In this document: positions 6,124-11,896 of the stretch, piece after piece
Layout of the letters: every line of letters starts with the position of its first letter
How positions within the stretch are numbered: the stretch's first letter is position 1
Source: a virus
Reading direction: 5' to 3' (one strand)
DNA: 22,184 nucleotides
IMG/VR virus record: IMGVR_UViG_3300025680_000013
Span: 1-22,184 of that record
Position numbers and translations under genes: made by a program
Notes under the pieces: generated by a model
What the model saw: the letters and a program-made list of their open reading frames with translations, nothing else
Told to the model about the DNA's origin: nothing
Databases searched by the model: none

Positions 6124-6261
6124 ATGTGGAGCTGGCATTTATATTGGGGTATGGGTTTTGGTGTTGAATGGACTGAGTCTGAATGGCATTCAGGTGAGAT
6201 TATCTCTCACTTCTTAATTAACATAGGATGCTTACGCATTCAATATAGTGAGTGGGCGTAA
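6124..6261 (+). CDS. hypothetical Trp-rich mini-protein (45 aa)
   Basis: AAGG at 6113-6116 is correctly spaced for the ATG, and the stop shares a base with the next start (TAATG). The 45 residues hold six Trp and several aromatic or Gly residues (MWSWHLYWGMGFGVEW), then a hydrophobic stretch ISHFLINIGCLRI. It is too polar for a confident membrane helix and looks more like a tiny beta-sheet protein. The family is not recognised. Its compact fit between two genes on the same strand, with no spare bases, argues for a real gene. Confidence 0.5.
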   Translation: MWSWHLYWGMGFGVEWTESEWHSGEIISHFLINIGCLRIQYSEWA

Positions 6262-6845
6262 TGGCTATTAATGTAAAAAGAGAATCAGATACCACGAATT
6301 CTAGGTACGTTGTATTAACACAAGCTGACATAGATAATAACCAGCAGGTTACTGGTAGTGAAAGACCACTAATCGTTGTTAATACTAATCATCATAGGCT
6401 ACATGAAGGGCGTGCATATTTTTTATATGAAAACAGAACTAATGGTACACCTTTAGCAGATGGTGCTTCAATAGATTTTGTGATTGCCTCAGGTAGTGGT
6501 ACAAACATGCACATAACATTTGGTGCAATTTGTGGTGGCGATGCAGAATTATATTTATATGAGGGAGCAACTGCCTCAGGTGGCACTAGCGTAACCGCTG
6601 TTAGAAGAAATCGCACTATTAGTAACACAAGTAATACAGCAGCTTTATTAGACCCAACAGTAACTAATGTAGGAACAGAGTTATTTGCTGAGTTAGTAGC
6701 TGGTGGGATTAAAAAGAAAGCAGGTGGTGGTGATGGTGGTTCGTTAGAATATATCTTAAGCCCATTAACTACTTATTTAGTTCGATTAACTAATGTAAGC
6801 AATGCTGCACAATACGCAACTTTGGAGTTAGAATGGTATGAATAA
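6261..6845 (+). CDS. putative virion structural protein (194 aa, beta-sandwich-like)
   Basis: I start the gene at the ATG at 6261, which overlaps the previous stop; the GTG at 6252 would lie inside the upstream gene and has no ribosome site. The 194-residue protein alternates short hydrophobic strands with Asn/Thr/Gly-rich turns (YVVLTQADI, RPLIVVNT, AYFLYENRT, DAELYLYEG), and ends YLVRLTNVSNAAQYATLELEWYE. The same ending is typical of phage proteins kept near portal genes and usually called structural. A Gly-rich loop (AGGGDGG) interrupts the last third. No enzyme residues are seen. A capsid decoration or head fibre role is a guess from fold type and location. Confidence 0.6.
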   Translation: MAINVKRESDTTNSRYVVLTQADIDNNQQVTGSERPLIVVNTNHHRLHEGRAYFLYENRTNGTPLADGASIDFVIASGSGTNMHITFGAICGGDAELYLYEGATASGGTSVTAVRRNRTISNTSNTAALLDPTVTNVGTELFAELVAGGIKKKAGGGDGGSLEYILSPLTTYLVRLTNVSNAAQYATLELEWYE

Positions 6846-6975
6846 GCCAGGATTATACGCAAACATTAATGCAAGAAAGAAAGCAGGTACTAGCAGGACT
6901 AAAAAGAAATCAACTATATCTGATAAAGCTTATGCACAGATGAAAGCTGGCTTTCCTAAAAAGAAGAAAGCTTAA
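6838..6975 (+). CDS. small lysine-rich phage protein (45 aa)
   Basis: GGAG at 6824-6827 precedes the ATG, and the gene overlaps the previous one by 8 nt. The 45 residues begin NKPGLYANINARKKAG, a start I recognise from short basic proteins that sit beside portal genes in many phages (GLxANIxAKRKR type). They end with KAGFPKKKKA. Eleven Lys and three Arg and the lack of a hydrophobic core suggest an unstructured nucleic-acid- or capsid-binding peptide. The family role is not known. Confidence 0.65.
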   Translation: MNKPGLYANINARKKAGTSRTKKKSTISDKAYAQMKAGFPKKKKA

Positions 6976-6977
6976 CT

Positions 6978-7250
6978 ATGCCTGCTAAAAAATATCAAAA
7001 TCCAGAGGGTGGACTTAATGAAGCAGGAAGAAAACACTTTAAAAAAACAGAAGGTGCTAACCTTAAAAGACCGCAAGGATCTGGCACTGATAGTCGGCGT
7101 GTATCTTTCGCTGCTCGTTTTAGCGGTATGGCTGGACCTTTAACAGACGAGAAAGGTAGACCAACAAGATTAAAACTTGCATTAAAGAAATGGGGTTTTG
7201 GTAGTAAAGAAGCAGCACGTAATTTTGCAAACAGACATAAAAAAGGATAA
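6978..7250 (+). CDS. DUF6321 family phage protein (90 aa)
   Basis: The sequence matches the DUF6321 pattern along its whole length. NPEGGLNEAGRKHFKK (8-23) opens the domain, GTDSRRVSFAARFSGMAG (36-53) is the highly conserved centre, and RLKLALKKWGFGSKEAARNFA (64-84) closes it. The protein is small and very basic. The family is common in phages with this head module and usually lies directly before or near the portal or among packaging genes, as here. No function has been established to my knowledge; a virion or DNA-linked role fits the charge and neighbours. Confidence 0.8.
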   Translation: MPAKKYQNPEGGLNEAGRKHFKKTEGANLKRPQGSGTDSRRVSFAARFSGMAGPLTDEKGRPTRLKLALKKWGFGSKEAARNFANRHKKG

Positions 7251-7252
7251 TC

Positions 7253-8833
7253 ATGGTAGCAATGATGAGATTAACAGCTGAAGATGTTTTAAACAGACAT
7301 GAAAAAGCTTTAATTAGAAAAGAAGATTTTAGAAACTTATACGAAGAAGCCTATGAGTTTGCATTACCACAGCGCAATCTGTATGACGGACATTATGATG
7401 GTAAGGTCGGTGGCAGTAAGAAAATGAATCGTGTGTTTGATTCTACTGCAATCAGCTCTACTCAGCGTTTTGCAAACAGGATGCAGTCAGGCATATTCCC
7501 TCCACAAAGAAAATGGTGTAGGTTAGAACCAGGACCAGATATTCCTGAAGAACGAAATGCTGATGCACAAGCAGCGCTAGATGTCTATAACGAAAGATTG
7601 TTTGCTGCATTAAAGCAGTCTAACTTTGACATTGCCATTGGTGAGTTTTTGTTAGACTTGTCTGTAGGTACTGCGGTTATGATGGTTCAACCAGGTGATG
7701 ATATTAATCCAATTAACTTTATTCCAGTTCCACAATACCTTGTTTCAATTGAGGAAGGCGCTAATGGTCAAGTAGATAATGTATATAGACGTATGCGTAT
7801 CAAAGGTGAAGCAATACAAAGACAATGGCCTGAAGCAAAAATTCCATCAGAACTACAAAAGAAAATAGATCAAAAGCCAACTGACGAAGTTGAACTAATT
7901 GAAGCAACGGTATTAGATCAAAAGCGTGGTGACTATTGTTATCATATTATACACAAAGAATCCAAGACAGAATTGCTCTACAAAAGAATGGAATATAGTC
8001 CTTGGGTTGTGTCTAGGTACGCTAAAGTTGCTGGTGAAATATATGGGCGCGGACCATTAATCACTGCAATGCCTGACATTAAAACACTAAATAAAACATT
8101 AGAGTTGTTACTTAAAAATGCTTCTCTAGCTATTAGTGGTGTGTATACAGCAGCTGATGACGGAGTGCTTAATCCAAATACGGTGAAGATTATGCCTGGT
8201 GCTATTATTCCTGTTGCACGTAATGGCGGACCACAAGGTGAATCACTTAAAGCTTTACCAAGAGCTGGTGACTTTAATGTATCACAAATTGTTATTAATG
8301 ATTTGCGAATGAACATTAAACGCACATTGTTAGATGAGTCATTACCTCCAGACAACATGTCAGCACGTTCTGCTACTGAGGTTGTAGAAAGAATGAAAGA
8401 ATTATCACAGAACCTCGGCTCTGCATTTGGTAGGCTCATTAATGAAACAATGATTCCTTTAGTATCCAAGATGTTGCAGGTGATGGATCAGCGTGGCATA
8501 ATAGACTTACCACTTAAAGTCAATGGACTTGAGATTAAGATTTCTCCAGTAGCGCCATTAGCTATGGCACAAAACATGGATGAAGTACAGAACATCTTAC
8601 AATACGCACAGATTGCACAGCAAGCTGGACCACAAGGACAAATGGCTATTAAAGTTGATGTTATGTTAGATCATATTGCAGAGAAGCTAGGTATACCTCA
8701 GAAATTGAGACCTACCCCACAAGAGCGCATGATGATGCAACAACAGATGGCACAACAAGCACAACAGATGGCGCAACAAAATCCTGAGATGGCTACTCAA
8801 GTAGCGGAAGCTGCGATTAAAAAACAAGGATAG
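7253..8833 (+). CDS. portal (head-tail connector) protein, T7 gp8-like
   Basis: The 526-residue protein matches podovirus head-tail connectors. Visible family marks are YEEAYEFALPQRNLYD (about 30-45), FDSTAISSTQRFANRMQSG near residue 62, the SVGTAVMMVQPG clip-region strand (about 137-148), YGRGPLITAMPDIKTLNK (about 264-281), and a C-terminal crown segment rich in Met and Gln (MMMQQQMAQQAQQ). Twelve copies would form the ring at one capsid vertex that docks TerL during packaging and later the tail. The length is near T7 gp8 (536). The ATG at 7253 follows AAGGAT; ATGs at 7262 and 7265 would remove only a few residues. Confidence 0.93.
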   Translation: MVAMMRLTAEDVLNRHEKALIRKEDFRNLYEEAYEFALPQRNLYDGHYDGKVGGSKKMNRVFDSTAISSTQRFANRMQSGIFPPQRKWCRLEPGPDIPEERNADAQAALDVYNERLFAALKQSNFDIAIGEFLLDLSVGTAVMMVQPGDDINPINFIPVPQYLVSIEEGANGQVDNVYRRMRIKGEAIQRQWPEAKIPSELQKKIDQKPTDEVELIEATVLDQKRGDYCYHIIHKESKTELLYKRMEYSPWVVSRYAKVAGEIYGRGPLITAMPDIKTLNKTLELLLKNASLAISGVYTAADDGVLNPNTVKIMPGAIIPVARNGGPQGESLKALPRAGDFNVSQIVINDLRMNIKRTLLDESLPPDNMSARSATEVVERMKELSQNLGSAFGRLINETMIPLVSKMLQVMDQRGIIDLPLKVNGLEIKISPVAPLAMAQNMDEVQNILQYAQIAQQAGPQGQMAIKVDVMLDHIAEKLGIPQKLRPTPQERMMMQQQMAQQAQQMAQQNPEMATQVAEAAIKKQG

Positions 8834-8836
8834 ATT

Positions 8837-9100
8837 ATGGCAGGATGGGATGATTTAGAACAAGCACTACCTCTTGACGTACGTGATGTTAGTCAAGCTA
8901 GAGATGATTTAGATCGCTTAACATTAAGAGTGTTAGGTGATGAAGACGGAAAGAAACTGATGGATTGGTTACGCCAATCTATTTTGGAGCAACCCGTAGC
9001 CTTGCCGGGAAGCGATCCTAGTTATGCATTTTATCGAGAAGGGCAAAATTCGTTAATTAGGGATTTAGAAGCAAGGATAATTAGAGCAAGGAAACTATAA
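8837..9100 (+). CDS. Bbp19-like small phage protein (87 aa)
   Basis: The 87 residues fit the small Bbp19-like phage domain. There is a helix around RVLGDEDGKKLMDWLRQSIL (31-50), a loop with PGSDPSYAF, and REGQNSLIRDLEARIIRA (67-84), where the REGxxxLIRxL helix is the usual signature. Members are short and sit between portal and scaffold or capsid genes, as here. The role is unknown, and it is absent from T7 itself. AAGGAT before the ATG is the ribosome site; the stop shares a base with the scaffold start (TAATG), so both are probably made in a fixed ratio. Confidence 0.65.
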   Translation: MAGWDDLEQALPLDVRDVSQARDDLDRLTLRVLGDEDGKKLMDWLRQSILEQPVALPGSDPSYAFYREGQNSLIRDLEARIIRARKL

Positions 9101-9906
9101 TGGAAGAAGCAATCGAGCCTAGTGTTCAGGAAACTGAATCGACTGGCCTACTCGATGGAGCAATGCCAGAAACCGAGGAAGTTAGTCAAGATACAAATGC
9201 AGTAGAAATAGATCATCGTGATCCAGCAGAACTACAAGCAAAGCAAGATTATGAAAATGCTGATGATGAACCATTAGAAAGACCCGATTGGTGGCCAGAA
9301 AACTTTTGGAAAGGCGAAGAAGCTGAACCAGATTTAGAAGCCATAGCAAAATCTTGGACTGACCTTAGGAAACAAATATCTCAAGGTAAACATAAAGCAC
9401 CTGCTGATGGCAAGTATGATACATCAGCTTTTGGTAATACACCTGAAGATGACCCAGTTAGAAAGCATGTTATGGATTGGGCAAGAGATAATAGCGTTAG
9501 TCAATCAGCTTTAGATCACCTAGTTGGTAAAGTTGTAGACATGGGAGCTATGCAACAAGAAACATTCCAAGTCAACGTCCAACAAGAAATGAAGCAGCTT
9601 GGACCTAATGCTGATGCCAGAATTAACGGTATGAAGAAATGGGGCGCAAGCCTTGTAAGCAAAGGAATATGGTCTAATGATGATTACGAAGAGTTTACTA
9701 TCATGGGTGGTACAGCAAGAGGTATCAACGCATTAGAGAAGCTTAGATCATCTTATGAAGGCAGTGTTCCAATAGAAGCAGCTCCAGTTGAAGGCGCACC
9801 TTCTAAAGACGAACTATATCAAATGGTTGGTGACGAGAAGTATAAGAATGACCCAGCCTATCGTGCTAAAGTAGAAAAGCTTTTCGCTCAAAACTTCGGC
9901 TCGTAA
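9100..9906 (+). CDS. capsid assembly scaffolding protein
   Basis: This 268-residue acidic protein has the usual podovirus scaffold organisation. A disordered Glu/Asp-rich N-terminal third leads to RPDWWPENFWKGE (61-73), then SWTDLRKQISQGKHKAPADGK (85-104) and DDPVRKHVMDWA (117-128), all frequent in scaffolds of T7-like marine phages. A helical core and a short charged C-terminal helix (YRAKVEKLFAQNFGS) follow; in P22 and T7 the C-terminal end binds the coat protein. It would guide capsid assembly and then leave the shell. It directly precedes the major capsid gene. Confidence 0.85.
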   Translation: MEEAIEPSVQETESTGLLDGAMPETEEVSQDTNAVEIDHRDPAELQAKQDYENADDEPLERPDWWPENFWKGEEAEPDLEAIAKSWTDLRKQISQGKHKAPADGKYDTSAFGNTPEDDPVRKHVMDWARDNSVSQSALDHLVGKVVDMGAMQQETFQVNVQQEMKQLGPNADARINGMKKWGASLVSKGIWSNDDYEEFTIMGGTARGINALEKLRSSYEGSVPIEAAPVEGAPSKDELYQMVGDEKYKNDPAYRAKVEKLFAQNFGS

Positions 9907-9910
9907 TTCA

Positions 9911-9939
9911 TTGCAAATAAGCCTTATCTGTGGTATATT
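9911..9939 (+). promoter_or_regulatory. sigma70-like promoter candidate with extended -10, upstream of capsid gene
   Basis: TTGCAA (9911-9916) resembles a -35 box (4 of 6). After exactly 17 bp comes TATATT (9934-9939, 5 of 6), preceded by TGG, which supplies an extended -10 (TGn). Transcription would begin near 9946, giving a leader of about 145 nt before the capsid ATG. It is placed in the only large gap of the head module, where extra transcription of the most abundant protein would be useful. Host polymerase use is inferred, since no phage RNA polymerase is present in the window. Confidence 0.5.
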
Positions 9940-9951
9940 CATGGGTAAGGC
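9921..9951 (+). other. stem-loop overlapping the capsid promoter candidate
   Basis: GCCTTATCT (9921-9929) pairs with GGGTAAGGC (9943-9951) over 9 bp, including two G-U pairs, around a 13-nt loop. After a one-base mismatch a further AATA/TATT can pair outside. No T-run follows, so it is a poor intrinsic terminator. In the read-through transcript it could slow polymerase, mark a processing site, or act as a protein-binding operator at the DNA level. Confidence 0.45.
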
Positions 9952-10003
9952 ATATTGTAAAGCACCATCATACAACCCTTAATGCAAGTAACCTTGTCGA
10001 ATG

Positions 10004-10041
10004 GCTATCGTAAATAGCAAGCACAGGCCCAGACTTTCTGG
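10004..10041 (+). other. two small hairpins in the capsid mRNA leader
   Basis: GCTAT-cgtaa-ATAGC (10004-10018) forms a 5-bp stem with a 5-nt loop. CCAGA-ctt-TCTGG (10029-10041) forms a perfect 5-bp stem with a 3-nt loop. Both are short and could occur by chance. They lie inside the predicted leader, upstream of the AU-rich stretch that leads to the ribosome site, and may protect or space the mRNA 5' end. Confidence 0.3.
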
Positions 10042-10075
10042 CATACCAAAGCGATTAAATTTTATTTTTAATTTC

Positions 10076-10082
10076 TAAGGAG
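10076..10082 (+). promoter_or_regulatory. strong Shine-Dalgarno site for the capsid gene
   Basis: TAAGGAG is a near-perfect anti-16S match, 8 nt before the ATG at 10091, preceded by an A/T-only stretch that should stay unpaired. It is among the strongest sites in the window and fits very high capsid protein output. Confidence 0.7.
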
Positions 10083-10090
10083 AAACAACA

Positions 10091-10933
10091 ATGGCTATTG
10101 GATTATCTAATGCTTTTGTAACACTCTTTGATGCCGAAGTTAAGCAGGCTTACCAAGCGAAAGCACAATTGGTTGGTGCAACTAGACAAAGACGCGGCGT
10201 TGAAGGTGCAACAGTAAAATTCCCTAAAGTTGGGAAAGGCGTGGCTACACTACGTGTACCACAAACAGACGTAACTCCACTTAATGTGGACTTCAGTCAA
10301 GTAACAGCTACACTCGAAGATTGGAATGCAGCTGAATACTCAGACATTTTCATGCAACAAAAAGTTAATTTTGACGAAAGACAAGAGTTAGTTCAAGTAG
10401 TAGCGAACGCTATTGGCCGTAGACAAGATCAATTGATTCTTGACGCACTTGCTGCTTCAGGTACATCTAACACAGTTGCCAACGACATTGGTGGTACTGA
10501 CACAAACCTTAACGTAGCTAAACTACGTGAAGCTAAGAAGTTACTAGATAAGAACAACGTGCCACCGCAAGATCGTCACATTCTTCTTCATGCTAACAAC
10601 CTAGCATCTTTACTATCAGAAACAGCAGTAACATCATCTGACTTTAACACTGTTAAAGCTTTAGTTGCTGGTGAAATCAATACATTCTTAGGTTTCACAT
10701 TCCACACATTAGGCGATCGTGCTGAAGGTGGTTTAGCTGTTGATGGTTCTTTAGATAGAACTCTTTTTGCATTCCATAAAGAATCTATGGGTTATGCTGA
10801 AGGTATTGGTCCTAAAACAGAAATCAACTATGTACCAGAAAAAACATCATTCCTTGTGAATGCTATGTTCTCTGCTGCATCAGTAGCGATTGATGCTGAA
10901 GGTATTGTTCAACTCACATGTCGTGAATCTTAA
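10091..10933 (+). CDS. major capsid protein
   Basis: The 280-residue protein fits the compact phage capsid family with an HK97-type fold. Visible marks are the start GLSNAFVTLFDAEVKQAYQ (4-22), KFPKVGKGVAT (43-53), the strand and loop VTPLNVDFSQVTATLEDWNAAEY (61-83), DERQELVQVVANAIGRRQDQLILDAL (94-119, the long spine helix), DRHILLHANNLASLL (161-175) and the C-terminal strand region ending IDAEGIVQLTC. There is no N-terminal delta or protease region, in keeping with a separate scaffold gene. It is shorter than T7 gp10A (about 345 residues). Hundreds of copies would form the shell. It has its own promoter candidate and a very strong ribosome site. Confidence 0.9.
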   Translation: MAIGLSNAFVTLFDAEVKQAYQAKAQLVGATRQRRGVEGATVKFPKVGKGVATLRVPQTDVTPLNVDFSQVTATLEDWNAAEYSDIFMQQKVNFDERQELVQVVANAIGRRQDQLILDALAASGTSNTVANDIGGTDTNLNVAKLREAKKLLDKNNVPPQDRHILLHANNLASLLSETAVTSSDFNTVKALVAGEINTFLGFTFHTLGDRAEGGLAVDGSLDRTLFAFHKESMGYAEGIGPKTEINYVPEKTSFLVNAMFSAASVAIDAEGIVQLTCRES

Positions 10934-10949
10934 TATTAGGAGAAAATAA

Positions 10950-11216
10950 ATGGCTTTTAATAAAGACGGATTAGTAGCGGCGGGCGGACAGTCTAAAGCT
11001 GGTGATGCACCACAAACCTGGAACTACACAACTATTGATGCTTATACAGCAGTAGCAGCTTCAGGCTATTTCAATGAAGTATCTAGCTTACTTAAAGTTG
11101 GTGATATTGTCTGGAACTATGATTCAGATGCGCCAACAATGTACGTACATGTTGTATTAACTAACGCTGCTGGCGTTGTCGATGTATCAGCAGGTACTGC
11201 AATAAGCGTAGCTTAG
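10950..11216 (+). CDS. capsid-associated small protein, possible decoration protein (88 aa)
   Basis: A ribosome site AGGAGAAAATAA stands before the ATG, 16 nt after the capsid stop. The 88 residues hold FNKDGLVAAGGQSKAG, then WNYTTIDAYTAVAASGYFNEVSSLLKVGDIVW (about 24-55) and a VVDVSAGTAISVA end. I recognise this domain as a frequent neighbour of phage capsid and tail genes, with the GYF...LLKVGDxV core well kept. It looks like a small beta-sheet protein. A decoration or stabilising role at the capsid is inferred from position and size; no experiment is known to me. Confidence 0.6.
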   Translation: MAFNKDGLVAAGGQSKAGDAPQTWNYTTIDAYTAVAASGYFNEVSSLLKVGDIVWNYDSDAPTMYVHVVLTNAAGVVDVSAGTAISVA

Positions 11217-11228
11217 TAATAGTAATAA

Positions 11229-11265
11229 TGCAGAAGGTGGGGGTTTAGGCTCTCACCTATTTGCA
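11229..11265 (+). terminator. stem-loop downstream of the capsid genes, possible terminator or attenuator
   Basis: AGGTGGG (11235-11241) pairs with CTCACCT (11252-11258) over 7 bp (one G-U) around a 10-nt loop. Beyond small unpaired bases, TGCA at 11229-11232 can also pair with TGCA at 11262-11265. The tail is only moderately T-rich and lies 16 nt before the next ATG, so termination would be partial. T7 keeps its T-phi terminator at the equivalent place, just after gene 10. Confidence 0.45.
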
Positions 11266-11281
11266 CATTTGGAGAAAGTAA

Positions 11282-11896
11282 ATGGCAACAGGTGATACCG
11301 ATATTAGAATATGCTCTGACTCATTATTAATGTTGGGCGCAAATCCTATTTCTTCATTTACAGAAGGAACAGATGAAGCAAACATCTGCGACAGACTTTA
11401 TCCTGATATTAAGATTAAAACATTGGCCAGTTACCCCTGGTCTTTCTCATTTAAAAAGGTGCAGTTAGCTAGGCTAATTACGACACCAACCAACGAATAC
11501 AAGTACCAATATCAAATGCCATCAGACATGGTTGGCGTTCCAAGAGCTGTGTACGACACAGCCAGTGTTGGTGGTCCTGTTAGAAAAGAATATAGATTGA
11601 TGGGAGATAAAATACTGACTGACTACGAAAAAGTATACGTAGACTATCAGTATAATGTTCCAGAATATGCATTACCTCACTATTTTGTGCAGTTACTGAA
11701 ATACCAAATGGCTTGGCATCTCGCAATGCCTATTACCGATCAAAATGAAAAGTCTCAATATTGGCAAGTAGTAGCACAAGGAACTCCTGGAGAAAATGGT
11801 AGAGGTGGTTACATGCGCCAAGCTATGAGCATTGATGGACAAGGACAACCTACCAATGCATTCCAAGACTTCTCACTTATTGACGTGAGATATTAA
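11282..11896 (+). CDS. tail tubular protein A (gp11-like)
   Basis: The 204-residue protein fits the gp11 family of podovirus adaptors. The N-terminal helix block DIRICSDSLLMLGANPISSF (6-25) with DEANICDRLYPDIKIKTLASYPWSFSFKKVQL (31-62) is the usual signature, and the C-terminal half has YVDYQYNVPEYALPHYFVQLLKYQMAWHLA. Twelve copies would form the ring between portal and nozzle. GGAG at 11271-11274 serves the ATG. The stop shares a base with the start of the next gene, so the two tail-tube proteins are translationally coupled. Confidence 0.9.
   Translation: MATGDTDIRICSDSLLMLGANPISSFTEGTDEANICDRLYPDIKIKTLASYPWSFSFKKVQLARLITTPTNEYKYQYQMPSDMVGVPRAVYDTASVGGPVRKEYRLMGDKILTDYEKVYVDYQYNVPEYALPHYFVQLLKYQMAWHLAMPITDQNEKSQYWQVVAQGTPGENGRGGYMRQAMSIDGQGQPTNAFQDFSLIDVRY

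Larger units (their letters stand above)
9907..10090 (+). other. 184-bp intergenic leader of the capsid gene
   Basis: This is the longest non-coding stretch of the window. It holds a promoter candidate (9911-9939), a stem-loop over its spacer and start region (9921-9951), two small leader hairpins (10004-10041) and a strong Shine-Dalgarno site before the capsid start. I looked for a tRNA (no T-loop or matching acceptor stem) and for a real gene (only a 13-codon frame at 9941). Nothing else is seen. Confidence 0.6.

Noticed and set aside
7978-8469. 163-codon minus-strand frame inside the portal gene
   Set aside because: It lies fully within a firmly identified portal gene, has no recognisable domain, and every supported gene in the window is on the plus strand.
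9941-9982. 13-codon frame (ATG to TAA) in the leader before the capsid gene
   Set aside because: It has no ribosome site, its ATG would lie upstream of or at the predicted transcript start, and it is too short to support.
9921-10018. Possible tRNA in the gap before the capsid gene
   Set aside because: The paired GCCTTA/TAAGGC segments are only 31 nt apart, and no T-loop with matching stem or anticodon arm can be folded; GTCGAAT lacks flanking complementarity.
10933-10950. Programmed frameshift joining capsid and the following gene, as in T7 gene 10A/10B
   Set aside because: The downstream gene has its own strong ribosome site and ATG, and no slippery heptamer or following structure was seen at the capsid stop.
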